A DNA stretch of 63,518 bases from Pseudoneurospora amorphoporcata (Eukaryota > Ascomycota > Sordariomycetes > Sordariales > Sordariaceae): the NCBI GenBank assembly GCA_033297205.1, contig MU859261.1, positions 1 to 63,518 of the forward strand, in the 5' to 3' direction. Below, in pieces: positions 33,709 to 47,552 of this stretch. Each line of letters opens with the position of its first letter. The stretch's first letter is position 1. The notes under the pieces are model-generated. The model saw only the letters and a list, made by a program, of their open reading frames with translations. It had not been told where the DNA came from and did no database searches. Both the position numbers and the translations under genes were made by a program.

Positions 33709-36116
33709 TCACTGTGGACAGGGCTTGAAAGAATGTAACCGAATCGTTCCATCTTCACTGCCGCTCGCCATCAGACTGTCGCTCAGCCCGACACAAGTCA
33801 CGGGTCCGCAGTGGCCCGTATACGTCGCATCGCACTTTCCGCTGCGCGGCTCCCACGTCTTGACCATGCCGTCGTTGGCTCCGCTGATAACGCGAATGGT
33901 ATCTCCAGCCAGAGACCAAACGCCCTCGAGGTGGCCAAACAGCGTCCTCAGACACCGGCCCGTCGCGCTGTCCCAGAGGCGGATGGTGCTATCAAGTCCG
34001 CCCGTCATGAAATAGCGCGGGGGGAGGGGCCGTGACTCGTCTGCTGCGAACGCGGATCCATACAGCTGGCGCACGTCATCGTCACCACCCGGCAGGCTGC
34101 TCGGTAGCGGGTTGTAGCTGGGGCTGTGGCTGCCAGGGCTGCCGGCACGCTCGATTTGTGCGTGCGACATGGTTGGGCTTCCGCTTCCCATCGATGATAC
34201 CGACATGGCATCTTGGTTGTCGTGCGAGGCACCCTTGAGCACCTCGTCCTCGGGCTCGTACTCGGGCGGGAGGATGAGGACCTGCTGCACATGGCCGACA
34301 TGTCCTTCGTATGTCCGAATCACCTGGCGCGTGTCCAGGTCCCACAGCTTGATCGTCGTGTCATCCGAGGCCGAGAAGACGGTTCGGCTCTTGATGTCGA
34401 CATGGGCCGCGTTAACCCAATCGCTATGGCCCTTGAGGCAGTATGTCTCCTTGGAATTGAAGTCGAAAATCTTGACTGTCTTGTCGCTCGACCCACTGGC
34501 AAGCAGGTGGCCATCGAAGTGAACGCTAATCACGGAATCGGTATGCGCAGCAAACGTGGAGAGGCACTCGCCGGTATGCCAGTTCCAGACCTTGATGGTG
34601 TCTACAAATCAGAGTTAGCAACATTGGCATGCAAGCATTGGAGGCGGGTTGCAACATACGGTCAAGACTGCCACTGATAAGCTTCGAATCGTCAAACTGT
34701 AGCGCACGAATGCCAGCCGTGTGACCAACAAGGGTCCGGATGCACTCCTCAGTCTCAATGTTCCCTATCAAGAGTGCGTTAGTCTAAAGCGTCAATGTCC
34801 AGAGGGAAAAAAAAAAAAAGACCACATACAGATCTTGATGGTGGCGTCGTACGATCCAGTCGCAAGGATGTTATCGTCGAGTTGGAGGCAGGTGACACCA
34901 TTCTCATGACCCTTGAGAACGGACAACTTGTAACGGCTGTTCTTCCAGTTGTAGCTGACCTGCCAGCGATCCCGGTAGACGGCCTTCCAGCTTCGTGTCT
35001 TGGGTTGTGTTACCGCCTTGGAGGCTTCAGCCATGCACTGACGCTTCTTTATGGGATCCTCTTCCTCCGTCTCTGCCGGGCGCTTTCCGTGTTGGTTGAC
35101 TGACTGATCCTGACTCTCGTGGGACTCGGTCAGTTCCGTGATCCTCCCTTGTGGTCCACCCTTGGCCAACTGTCTTTGCCTTGTGTAGTTGCGCAGCTTC
35201 TTGCGTTCCAGCAAGGGCAGTCCCCATCCACACTTTGTGCACTTTCTGTTGACGTGTTGCTCGCACATGCGGACCCAGACGGCATCGGAGTCGGCCAGGG
35301 TTCGCCACCTCTGGCTGACCTGGGCGGCCTTGGTCAAGCTGACGGTGTCGAGATAGCATAGGACCTTTTGGGCGAGCTCGACGGGGAGGGCAGAGATGAA
35401 GTCGATCTTGAGGGCTTCGTTGACTTCTCTAGAGACGAACGAGAGCTGTGGGAAGCAGAGCTGGGAGAGGATACCCTGAAGCATCAGGTCGCGGTGTCGG
35501 GCAGGGGCGGCGGAGAACAGGGACCACACGTGGGTAACGGCTTGCTGATCCTATTTTAAGCAAGGTACAAGTCAGCACACCAAACCTTGTTTATGACATG
35601 TTCATGTTGTAGACCTACCGCTGATGTGAGCTTGTCCAGCTCGCTCTGAATCATAACCATCTTGGCGTTGTCGGCAGCCCTTCGGCACTTTGAGTCCGGG
35701 TGATGTCTGTAGCAGTACTTGGAGTTGGGGTTCTGTGTTCTGGCGGTTTCATGGTTCCCGGGCTTGCCAATAGGGGCGTAGAGGCTGGGAATGTGTTCCC
35801 TGAGGAAGGGCGTGACAGTCTTGCTCATGAGGACGGACGACATGTTGGTAACGCTGTTCCGGGAGCGCAACCTTTTCTGTTGCTCTGGACGTTTGCGGTC
35901 GCAGTTCTGGTCTGTGATATCGGTCGGGTCGGCGGAGATGGTGAGGTCAGATTTGAGATGGAGATCGAGGTCGGGGCTGGAGGAGCGGTCGGTGTCGCGC
36001 GAGTGGTTGTTGAGATGATGAGGGTACGAGTTTAGAGTCCCATGTTGGATCGGGGCGTCATTATCATGTCCGAAGCTCGCAGTAGGGCGAGACGGGGCGA
36101 GGTGGTGGGAATCCAT
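33709..36116 (-). CDS. scon-2: SCON-2, F-box/WD40 sulfur controller (Met30 type)
   Basis: Four exons on the minus strand: 36116-35619, 35550-34830, 34764-34660 and 34601-33709 (738 aa). The introns are 68, 65 and 58 bp with GTAGGT or GTATGT donors. Residues about 145-200 include CYRHHPDSKCRRAAD, typical of Met30/SCON proteins. The F-box is at about 216-262 (IDFISALPVELAQKVLCYLD...). A Cys-rich KCTKCGWG follows, then seven WD40 blades ending in signatures such as TIKIWNI, TIKVWNW, TVKIFDF, TIKLWDL and TIRLWDS. A Ser/Pro insertion separates blades 4 and 5. In Neurospora, SCON-2 is the substrate receptor of an SCF complex that restrains the sulfur activator CYS3. A later Met at residue 92 would give a 647-aa form, so the start is uncertain. 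Exon joins restore each WD repeat, which supports the splicing. Confidence 0.95.
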
Positions 36117-39100
36117 TGGGGGAAGGGAGTCGAGGACGGCCGGGCCCAGATTACGCTGCGATTATGCGTCTAGAGTGAGTGCGTTGGCGGTTGCGTGGTC
36201 TTGTCGATGGATGGCGGCAGAGGCAGCACCGAGCATTGGGCCCTCGCTTGCGAGCGATGGTTGTTCAGGCTGGAGGGCGATGGCGTGCTGACCAGGGGAG
36301 GCAGATTGATGTATCGTAGGTAGGTAGATATGCGCGAGTGCCGCAGAGTGCTGTCCTATCCTATGCTGTCCAAGGTACGTACGGTACTACAGTCGGTACT
36401 CGGTCAGGCTGGGGCGGGAAGGTAACAGGTGAGCTTGCGTGATCTGGACAATGTCTTGGGGGACCCTGTGTCTGTGGTCCTTGTGCGAGAGTCGTGGGCG
36501 GTCTGTCGTCTGAGAGGTCCAGTCTCCTTTGATCGGGAATCCGGACTCGCTCCACTGTTGGCAGGTACAGCCCAACTGGCGATCTCTCTCAATGGGGTCT
36601 GTGTTGTTGTTGGCGGAGGATGGGAGATGCGGGGAGGAGGAGGCGATCAAAGGACTGAGAGATGACCCGGTGATGTCTTGTGGAAGAGGGACCGTTGAAG
36701 GACTGGAACACAAAGGAGGAGACGGGGCACGTTGACCTTCTGTTATTGGTGCAGTGTAAGTGTTAGTGCGCTCTTGTCTAGCGCAGTTGTAGCAGGTAGG
36801 TACCTCTAAGGTAGGGTATCAAGTTCCAAGGAGGGCAAGGGAGCACGACGGGACGGGAAAGACGGGGGAAACAACAAAGTGGAAGCAAGACATTGGATGG
36901 AGCAGGCGGATGGCACGCAATGCACAGCACCTTGGTCACAAGGGGAGAGTGTTTAAAGGGTCCTTTTTAGTGCTATAGGTACGTACTATGATACTCCAGC
37001 AGTGTGTCACACAGGGCTGGGCTGTTGTGATCAATGGTCTTGAAGAAGTCTCTCCGACTTTCGGTGTGTCGGCTCTCGGTGGTGGGATGGGGAATACTCG
37101 TCCTTCCAATTCAGTTCTCGCAACGGGGTGTTGAACCTCGTGCTTCACCTCCTGAAATCGGACTGGACGTGCTGGACTTGCTCCTTCTCTTGGTGACTTG
37201 TTGTGCCTATTGCGAGGCCGTCGTTCTTGCAAGAGGAGGGCAAAATGGCGAAATCGCTGGGGTGGGGCGCGGGAAGCTCCCCGCCCAGGTACACGGTGGA
37301 GTCAGCATCCATCCTTTTTCGCTTTGTTGCTTTGTCGCCAGAATTGCGACATCACTCGACCCACTGTAAAAGGAGGAAATGTACTGCCTGTTATGAATTG
37401 CGCGATACTGTGCGGCAAGAATCTAACACTCAGAACCTGGAGCTCTGTATTAGCCGGGTCCCGGTCACGTGCCATTGCACCCTGAATTCGCAGCCAGATC
37501 AGGCAACTCTTCCATCAAGGTTCCCAACATCAACATGTGGTGTTGATGGCAGATTTCGCAATGTCGACGACACATGCCTCACGATTGCTGAGATGCAATT
37601 GTGTTTTGCCACAAATGGCGTATGTTTCCAAGCTGGCGATATTGGACTTATTTGCCAATCCGTCTTTTCCTGTCTCAACCTGGCATATGGCCTCGTCGTG
37701 ATCATCTCGACCTTGGGCGGCTTCAACCTCGTCGACAGGACCCCGAAGACGACAGGGACGGACATCAACGTCACTGCAACTGCAGTCCCCGGGGACCACA
37801 CGATCACACGATCCCAACCGCACTGTCGACGGCCACCATGTGGAGTGCTTCCCCCGATTTAGCCCAACTTTAATGGACGCTACCCCGTCCTGCCCGTCTC
37901 CCCGTGCATGCCAAACATCCGGCTTCAATCTCGATCCCAGCAATCTTGGAATTGGACCTCCTTCCTTTCCTGGGGAATTTTGCGGGGTAACCAAGGTTGA
38001 CTTCCTTTTTCATCATGATGGAAGCTTTCCAGACACTCCAGCATCATCAGAGAGGAGAGCTTCAGGGGTAATCTGAAAGAGGTAATGCCATGCCCTGATA
38101 AGCACTGTAAGTTCCGAGTGTACACTGCTTGAATTCTCCCGGTCATGCAAACCACTTTTGCTAGTGGTGTGTTCACATAATGTCTTGATCAACACATGTC
38201 GAGCTACACCAAAAAGGTTCAGCCTCACAGTGGACTTTATCTCATATCGGCTAAACACCTCCCCTTCAACTTCGTATCGAATATCTTTACATTTGTCTGC
38301 GATTTGGTACACTTTATCTCCTCGTTTGTATATGTAGAAACCCTTGCTGATTAAAACCTCCTGACAACAGTCTAGACTCTACCTCTTCCAGAAATGAAGA
38401 CATGTCCCGAACAAATAGTGTTCGGCCCAATCATCTTCCTCCAGCCGGTACCTTATCCTCCAGATCAGTCCAATGCAACCCAACCTTCACGTCTTCACAC
38501 CCGTGGTTACGCTGGTTATCTCGGCACTCCTGGATAATACCACACTGCGGCCAACAATCGGAGCTCGCCTGACGACATCTCAGGTACACAAGGTTCCAAG
38601 AAACTTCCTCGATCGAACATGTCTTGCATCGATCCTTCTATGGTACCATAGCTTAAGTTTATTCCGACCTTCTTCTTTCCGGCCCCCCATGGTGCAAAGC
38701 GCCACGGACGTCGAAAGCTCTGGACTTGTCGACAGTCTGCAACAAGATGTCTTCGGAGCTGCCCCCTTGATAGCCGCTAGACAATGAATGGTTCAGATGA
38801 TGATGATAGAAGCCGATGAGGTCAGACCGATCGTCAGCCTTAAGGCCGATGTTCATACTCATCCGGTCCTTCTCCGCAAACACGGCAAAAGGCAAGGAAT
38901 CGATTGGGCTTGGACATCAAGAGTGTGTTACACGACAGTCCATATGCTGACGACGCGACATGGCATCAAATCACCCTCAATGGTCAACTCCATTTGCCTC
39001 TGTCGACCAAGGACGTTCTGGATTCCAGTCGGCTCTGGTGCTGCCTGTACATCACCAACCCCGCCATCAGGAAGCACATGTGCCGTCTTCTCATGCTGCA

Positions 39101-40995
39101 CCCGACTGGCCGACACCGTTCTGGCCAGTCGTGGATATCGCCCTCAGACGACCGTCATTGGCACGGATTGATATTCCATACAGCCTCGTCATGGACCTCC
39201 CACCTGTGACTGGCCAATTGATGATGCGGATCAACTATGGCCCCATGACTTTCTCAATCTTGGACGTAATACAAATCCAGCGCCGAGTCTCTGGGGACAA
39301 GAAACGCAAGTCCTCCATGATACCGGGTAGAGGGCCCGATTCCACGAGGTTTTGTCTCCAACTAGGCTGCAAAGGTGGTAACGAAACAAGCAGTGCCATT
39401 GCGCAAAGGCGCATACACGTGATTGAGCCGGTCGTTTGGTCGATAACGAAGCCAGTAACAAGAAGGCTCACCGCATGAGATATCAAGGTCTCCAAAAGAG
39501 GAAGAGAAGACGAGGCCGAGGGCACAAATCGCTCTTTGGCCCAAACAGGCGACAATCGAAAATGTGTCCTGCGTTAACGGTGCTGGTATTGCAGAAGATC
39601 AAACTGACCGCCGTCCTGCCCGTCGTCCATTTTAGCATCATCTCAATGGGTCTAGAAGCCCCTGATCCAAAGGGAACGAGCCATCTCGTCGTATGTTGCA
39701 CGATGACGCTTTGGTGCATGCAAGCTAAAACGGTGTCAGAGAGTGCGGTGGAGGCCCTTTCGTGGCTCCAACGACCAGCGAGTTCAGCCATTCATCACAG
39801 CCACATACATACACACACCTCCTCTCGGCATCTCACCCGGAGCGACCCTGGGAGGCGAAGAACCTTTTTGAGTTGTGGCGCGCATTTGTCCGATGGAAGC
39901 TTGACAACAGTTCTCCGTGTGTCTCCATTCTGGTCTGGCCCTTCTCTCAGCCTGTCTCACCAGTGACCTCGTTCGTTCATTCGTTTCTCTGGCTCGCATC
40001 GTCTTCCAGTAAAAATCGATTGTCCAGTAAAAAGATGGGCTGCAGGCCCTACCTCGCGCGACCGCCGTCCGACCGACCGACCAAGCCAAGGCGTGAGGGG
40101 TCAAGAAAAAAGTGAGGGTTGGAATTGAAGATTCTTATAGGGTTCCCGTGGAGCTCCACCATTAGTTCACTGTGCTATTGCTCCGGCGCCAGTGCCAGAG
40201 GCGCATAAACGCCGGATCTTTACTAGTTTTACCTGATATCGCGCATGGAGCTGCAGGAGGCACGCATTCGATTAGCCCGCCGTCGGACGCCAACCACCAA
40301 TGAAAACCCGCGATAACATGCTGGATACACGTGTTGGGCAGCTGGGCACATCGTTAGCTGGGCCTCACGAGTGACGAGAGGTCAGAAGGCGACAAGAAGC
40401 GCTGCGCTGTGACAGTGTCTGGGTGGTTTTCGGCCATCGGATCTTTAGAAAGGCCATTCTATTCACAACCTCTGTCTGGTCCTCCTTTTGCCTGGTAACT
40501 CTGCCTGCCTGCCTGCCTGCCCCTGGTGTTGTACCTTTTTTCCAGTTACATCAATACCGAAGGAAACCAGTCCACACGTTCGACTCACGACGACGACGTT
40601 GAGCCAAACATATACGATTATTGATCCAGTCCAATACGTCCGTCAGCTGTGCCTGGCCCCCTACGACACTACGGCGGATGGATGGCTCCACCAGACGAGG
40701 CTCACCACGCTCCAGTTCAACCTCATCTCGTCGTCCGTTGTTGACCTCTCTTCACAGGCAGTTCCGCCATTGCTGCTGCTGACTGATGTGTTTTGCATGA
40801 TACCCTCATAGTTTCTTCTTTCCCTGGCTTGGCCTGTCACGACGACTGACTGACCGACTGACCAAGTGTGACGACCCCGCTTTTGAGAGTCCCATTCAGC
40901 GAGCGAGTTGACGATAAGCTGCTCTCAGTCTCTCATCTTCTTCGCCTTCACCTTCACTTTATTCAATCTCACCACAATAACTATCTTGCACAGCA
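36117..40995. other. 4.9-kb divergent intergenic region between scon-2 and the STAND gene
   Basis: Both flanking genes point away from this stretch, so it holds two promoters. No frame shows a recognisable domain; 37203-37862 and 39436-39966 (plus) are open but read as random. CTGCCTGC-type repeats (about 40501-40520) and CTGACTGAC words (about 40845-40862) precede the STAND gene. I found no perfect CYS3-type site (ATGRYRYCAT) in the first ~900 bases upstream of scon-2. Confidence 0.4.
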
Positions 40996-43900
40996 ATGAT
41001 CAACCCTTTTACCCCTCTAGGCCTGGCATCGGCCGTCCTCCACTTCATCGACTTTGGATCTACCGTGTACGGGGAGTACAAAAGGCTCCGCAACGGCGGC
41101 AGCAGCAGCAGCCTGAATGGCACCAACAGTTATTCTCGGACGGCGGCCGTCCCTTCAAAACCCTTGGAAGCGGCGCTTAACCATCTCACACACGTAAATC
41201 GCGTCCTCAAATCCACGCCAAGGCTTCACAACAAGGCACCTTCGGAAACACAAAGTATCCTAATACAGCATGAAGAGGTCAGTGGCCCCTTGGTCGTATG
41301 AGCAGACACACCTCCTCTTTGCTGACACCTAGGTACATAAACAGGCCATCAACTTCCTCCTCGACGAAGCCACCGACATGGCAGAGGACTTGCTAAACCG
41401 ACTACAGTTCGACCCGAACCGCTCCAGGTGGAACACGCTAGCAGAGGCCATCAACTCAGTCAGCACCGAAGGTGAACTCGACAAGTTCAAGGAGAGGCTC
41501 GACGGGTTCAAGCGGGATTTGAGCATCCACGTGCTCGCCTTGGTGAACGCCAAAGTAGCGGACCATTACGGCATGCAGCACCAGCACCACTACGACGACC
41601 TAGTCCCCCAGCAACGAGAGGAGATTGTCCAGCTACGACAGGATATTGGCCGCATTAACGAAAATGTCGTCAAGATCGTAGCCTTCAGCCAGAGCGGATT
41701 CAGGTCGGGGAGTAGTAGTAGCACGCCAATTTTTGACCAACACGCGAGGATGACGGCCGAGGCGAAGCAGGGTGGTGGTGGTCCGAATTCGGGGATCGTT
41801 GCTGCTATGATCACACTGGCTAGTGGTGAGACGAGGTTGATCCATCCCAGCGGAAAGGCGAAGGGCATGGGCAATGGCACAAATGTAAACGGCAGTGGCA
41901 ACCAGTACCAGCAACTCGGGCATTTCAGCAACGGATCAGGATCGGCATCTATCCAAGACGCCAAGTTCGACACCGTTCTGTGCCTCTCATCCGACCCGGG
42001 ACTCATGGGTCAACCAGCAGCCGCAGAAATCGAATACGTCCCCAGCAAAGAGTTCGCGACCATCAACAAAGCCGTGCTGGAAATGCTTCACTTCCACCAG
42101 ATCACCGACCGATTCGAGTCCATCAAGACGCCCTACGAAGGTACCTTCTCCTGGGTGTTCGCCAACCCCAACACCCCCAACACGTTTGACAACATCTGCC
42201 GGCCCTGGCCGAATCTGCCAGCCTTTTTCGAAAGCAAAGACGAGAAGGACAAGTGCTGCTGGATCAAAGGCAAAGCCGGCTCTGGCAAGTCGACGCTCAT
42301 GAAGTACATTGTCAGCGACCGCCGCCTTCAGCAGCACCTGCAACGATGGGCGGGGCCGTCAGACGATTTGATTTATGCCAACTTCTTCTCGTGGCACTTG
42401 GGCGCAGACGACCAGCGGCTCATCTCCGGCCTCTTCCGCTCACTTCTCTACCAAGTGCTCTGTGCCAGGCCGGATCTGATAGCGACCATTATGCCGGAAA
42501 TGTGTGTTGAGGCTGCCAGGAGCCGCAACGGCCGGCTGGAAACCCCGTCGGGCTCGGAGCTGAGGATGTGGTTTGAGCGGCTGCTGCACGCCACGGCGAC
42601 AAATGTCGGGAATATCAGACTGTTTATCGCTATTGACGGGATCGATGAGTTCCAGGGCGATCCGGAGGAGCTGATCTACTTGATCCGAAACACGAAGGGC
42701 GACAGGGTCAAGTACCTTGTCTCAAGCAGGCCGATGCAAGCGTGTACCAAGGGGTTTGGGCCGTATCCGAGCTTGAGGCTGCACGACCTGACGGAGGATG
42801 ATATCCGACGATACACCGAGGCGATGCTGGGGGGCGAGCAGTTGCGCGACAGTAGCAGGGGCGGGGAGGACTGGTTCAGGCTGGTGAACGAGATCGCCAA
42901 GCGCTCGGAAGGAGTGTTCCTGTGGGTGGCGCTGGTGATTCGGTCGTTGCAAAAAGGACTGCAGCAGAACCACCATGATTCAAATCTGAAGGAGATGCGC
43001 AAGAGGCTGGATCAGCTGCCGAGCGGCGATATCGAGAAGCTGTATGGACACATGCTGAAGAAGATACCGCCAGATTACAAAAAGAACGCGGCCAAGCTGT
43101 TCCGGATCGTCATGGCAAGCATGGATATTGAGCAGCAAATCCGGGAACACCCGATCCTCGCGATCCAGCTGTCGTTGGCCGAAGGGGTCTGGGACGAGGT
43201 CAAGCTGATTCCGGAAGGATCTCTCACCTGGGACCTGGAAGAGGTGAGAGTGCGAGATATCGAAGCAAGGGTGAGCAGTCGCTGTCTGGGCCTGTTGGAG
43301 GTACACACGCGCAGGGACGACATGACTCGCAAGCCTTACATTGACTTCACGCACCGCACCGCCGTCGACTTCCTCCGCGAGTCCCAGATCGCCATTGATT
43401 TCCTTTACGGCACCCTAAGCTCCGACTTCAACCCGCAAGCCTACCTCGTCCGATCCTGCCTGACCATGGCCAGAGTCATGCCCACCACCACCCGTTTCGA
43501 CGGTGACGTCGTCTGGGACAGCATGCGCACCTGTCTCGAGTACGCGCGCATAGCCGAGTACAAGAAACGGCCCGTATTCGATGGCTACCTAGACCGACTC
43601 GACCAAGCCATGGGCAGGCATTGGTTCGCCGCGCTCGCATCCAGCACGCCCTACAACTCGTCAACGGACATCCATCGTCTTCACCACTGGTCGCAAAAAG
43701 CCTCTTGGTTCTGGACGGGGCCGAAAGACGTCGACATGGCCCGCGTCCAAGCCGAGTTTAACCAGTTCTGCTACCCGTCATTTTACGTCAACAACACCAA
43801 CAACAACGACCTCACCACGTCCCCGTCCAGTTCTTCTTCTCTCGACGAAGAAACCCAGCGTAATCTTAATCTAGTCCGCGAAGTCGACCTCGGTTTTCTC

Positions 43901-46063
43901 GTGGTGGCAATCATGTACTCTTTACCGACGTACCTGCGCACCTGTCTACATCGCCTCAAGGAAGCCGAGGAGAAGGAGATGGAAGCGTCGACGGCAAAAA
44001 GGAAATCCACGCGCAAAGCGCTGATCAACAAGATTGATAAGATCAAGGGCGGCAAACAGACGTACGTCCCGCCCAAGGTTGCGCATACCGCTACGCGCCT
44101 GCTGTTCCTCTGGGCGCAGCTCACGGCTGCCAGCGGAAACTTTTGCATCGTGCCGTGGACCAAGCCGCATGCACGGGTGTGTCGGACGTTGCTGGAGTTT
44201 GGCGCGAATCCCATGTGCGACTTCAGTTTCGGCATCTCGGGGCCCGGGAAGCTATCCTCGGCGCACAGAAACGCGTGGGAACTGACGTGCCAGGCGATTC
44301 TGGTGTTGGTGCATCCGGCGCTGAGGAAGAAGCTGCCGAATCCGACCGAGTTGCTGCCGAACCAAAAGGTGAGGGCCGTTTTGTGGATCACGAATTTCTT
44401 TGTCAAGAACGGGGCGGATAGGGGTACCAAAGTCCCGAGCGTGGTGCTGCACGGTGCTGGGATGAAGAATCTGGTGTTGGAGTGCCCTGGTCGTGCGAAA
44501 GAGGAGGAGGCGACGCTGCTGGAGTGGTTGGAGCCGTACGCTAAAGGGCCCGCGACGAACGAGGTGGGCAAGAAATTGGGCATGATCATGCGGAAGACGC
44601 ATCGGGTGTTGAAGGGCGTGCACAAGACGAAGGGGTGGAGGAGGAGAAAGAGTCGGCGGCCGAATGGCGAGGGAGGGGATGATTTGGACGAGGATAGCGA
44701 TGATTACGGGAGCGAGGATGATGATGATTATGACGACGACAGTGATGACGATGGGCGATCGGTTATCATGCCGGCGAGTAGGGAGCAGATGATCCTCAGG
44801 AAGCCGCTACGGAGGGCAGGCTCCGGCGACACGTTGATGAACGATGCCATCGAGGATAAACCGTTGCCGCCGATTCCCCGGGAGAGCGATAGCTCGATGA
44901 TGCTTAGCACGCAGGCGAGTATGCCCGAGATCTTCGATGACGATTACAGCATGGCGAAGACGCCGGTTATGCACCACCAGGCATTACCGGATACCCCTCC
45001 TCCTTCGGCTCCCCATGAGATTTTCTTCCTCCCCACGGCATCGTTTGTCGAATTGCCGAACTCGACGCCTCCCAGCCCGACCGAGACCATCTCGCCGATT
45101 CTGCCTCAACTCGAGCCCGAACCCGTGGCACCGACCCCTCCACCGCGTCCGCATGAACCGACCCCCGAAATGCAACAGACCCCCCGCTTCCCCGACCTCT
45201 CTCCTCGCATGCCGCTCTCCCCCTTGTCGCAACGCTTCCCCCTTTCCTCCCCTTTATCCCAACGCTTCCCACTCTCTCCGGTATCCCCGCGCATGCCCCT
45301 CTCCCCGCTCTCGCCCGGGTATGGGTACGGGCACATGGCCGCCCCTTCCCCCGCCGACTTCCTCTTCCCGCCCGCCTTCCGCGCCGTCGCCGCCCACCAC
45401 CGGCGCCAAACCGAGCCCTTCCCCGGCTTGGGTATCACTCCGTCCCAGGCGACCCTCGTCGACCCCAATTCCGATGACGTCGAAGATCTCTACCCGGACG
45501 TCGCCAACCCGCAGCGCCCACCCTCCCCTTCGTTGTCGCGTCGCTCCTCCACCGAAACCCTCGTCGACCCCAAAGCGCCTCACTACACGCGCGAATCCCT
45601 CGGCAAGAAACCCGACATGGAGAGACCGGTACACCCGCTCGAGCTGGCCATGCAACAACGCGGCCAACTCTGCGGGGAAGAAGACTCGGACCAGGAAACC
45701 GTCCGCGGTCGCAGAGGAAGGAGGAGAGATAGGTCCAACACAATGACCACCTCCACTACGTCCGCTACGACCACCACCACTGCGACTACGAGCACGACCA
45801 CGGGGAACAGACACCGCGAAGCCCGCGAAATGAAGCGTCGCGAGGAGAGTAAAGAGCGGAAGGACAGAGACGCGAGCAGAGCTGCGAGAAAGCTGCCGGA
45901 ACCCAAGGCGGGTAAGCAGGGGTATGCCAAGTATTTGGGGGAGACGGGCGCCAAGGCGGCGGAGTTGGTGCCGCAGAAGTTGTTCAATTTGGCGTTTTGG
46001 GTGGGCGATTGGTGCAAGAAGGCTTATGGGCGGTGTTCGTGGGTGGTGAAGATTAGGTGGTAG
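40996..46063 (+). CDS. STAND/NACHT (NLR-like) P-loop NTPase, 1670 aa
   Basis: Two exons: 40996-41277 and 41333-46063, with a 55-bp phase-0 intron (GTCAGT...GCTGACACCTAG). The N-terminus has LGLASAVLHFIDFGSTVYGE (9-28), the helical opening common in fungal STAND proteins, then a mixed helical region to about 230. Walker A is GKAGSGKST (407-415). Walker B is LFIAIDGIDEF (524-534), followed by YLVSSRP, as in NACHT modules. A helical region continues to about 1150. No WD40, ankyrin or TPR repeats are evident. Instead the tail has a very acidic run (about 1213-1240), Pro-rich PLSPLSQRFPLS-type repeats (about 1382-1430), a Thr-rich run and a basic/Trp end. Fungal NLR-like proteins act in non-self recognition and cell death, but no such role is shown for this one. 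Confidence 0.9.
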
Positions 46064-47552
46064 GGGGTGTGGTTCTAGGGGGGTAGAGATCTTTTGAGAA
46101 AAGATCTCCTGTTGGGGCTATCTGAGAAGTGAGAAACTGAAGGGGTGCCGTGGTTCATTGGAAGACACCGGATGGATGGCTCAGTTGGCTCAGATGGCTT
46201 CGATTGTAGAGGCCCCCCTAGAGGTTACTCGTCAGGGCTCCGAGTCGGTCGCCTGTCTGGACTCTGGACTAGCTGGCCTTTCAATGCTCCTCCCGCAGAG
46301 AATGGAAGGCATAACACAAGGGCAAAATCACCTGGCAGTTACGGGAGGCGGCTTGGAGCCCTGAGGGTAGGTAGGAACTGTGGAGGAAGTGTGTTGGGTG
46401 CAGCAGCTCGATGGATGGCCACGCCCTCTGCTCACCGCGGGGAGAATAGTACCTAGGAGAGATGCGAAGGGTGTGAAGGACATGGATGGAACAGAAAGGA
46501 AGGTCTCAACAGTTTGACCCAGCCGACAGACAGACCGGCAAAGCGCTGTCTGCCCGTGTACGCACGCAAAAAGATCATCAAATGGGAATGACAGACAGAA
46601 CAAAACAATAGAAGTTTCCTTGGTTGATGGCTCATGCAGGATACCTATTCAGAATCAAATGTTTCTGGGTTTTTCCTCGAGTACATAATGATCTTTTTTT
46701 TTTTTCTACGGACGGATTGGATTGGAAAAGCGATTCTATATATATAACGAAATTGGTTGCTAAGGTTGCTACGGCTTAGCTTGCATTTTATATTTTTAGA
46801 CGATGATGATGATGGTGGTGGATGGCGGGGAGATCCGTGGGGAACCCGAAGTGTGTAAGGTAGATGAATGAGGTTGATTTTTCTAGGTGGTTATGTTATA
46901 TAACGTATATAAGGTAGATAGGTAGGTAGGTAGTTATGTCCTCGCAGATAGGTAACTAAGGTATATAAGGTAGTGTTTATACCCGGACTGTTGTTGGTTC
47001 ATTCAGTTTTTGTGGTTTTCGTCTCGAGAGTCGAGGGGATGAAGTTGAGTCGATTGATGACTTGACTGACGTAGGTACCTTAGTAAGTAGGTTGGGGACA
47101 AATTTGTAAGGTGCATCAGCTAGTGATCAAGTAGACAACCCAGTGATCAAGTAGACATGTTACATTAAGACAGACATGACTCGCTTTAGGTTTCTTCCGT
47201 TCTCTTCAAAACCATAAGGTAGGTATCCATTGCGAGAGGGGATACTTATAGGAAACCTCCCGTGCTGTTCATACCAGCCCGTCTCTCTCCAAGTAGTTAC
47301 AAGGCATAGTCTCACCCGGGCAGGTTCCCAACAAACCACATCCACATCCTCATCCATTAACTTGGAAACCTAGAAAAGGATAAGGTAGAGCAGGAGAGGA
47401 GAGAAAAAGAGAGGAGAGTCGAATCGAGTCGAGTCGAGGAGCTTGGAGAAAGGAAGAAAGGAAGAGCTCCAGGAAGAGGGCAAAGACCATCTAAAACGCA
47501 CACATAACGTACCAGTCGACAGAAGAGAGCTACCTTAGAAATGCCAAGGTAT
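46064..47552. other. Intergenic, 3' flank of the STAND gene
   Basis: No supported gene. Contains ATATATA and TAGGTAGG runs (about 46738-46747, 46916-46933) and short frames without domains. The left part is probably the 3' untranslated region. Confidence 0.4.

Noticed and set aside
36117..37000. CYS3-binding sites (ATGRYRYCAT) upstream of scon-2
   Set aside because: Best match by eye was ATGGCGTGCT (8 of 10, at about 36269); too weak to call without a matrix and background model.
37203..37862. 219-codon plus frame upstream of the STAND gene
   Set aside because: No domain or gene-like composition; one hydrophobic stretch alone is not enough.
43783..44625. 280-codon open frame on the minus strand
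   Set aside because: Antisense shadow of the STAND gene, with random-looking composition.
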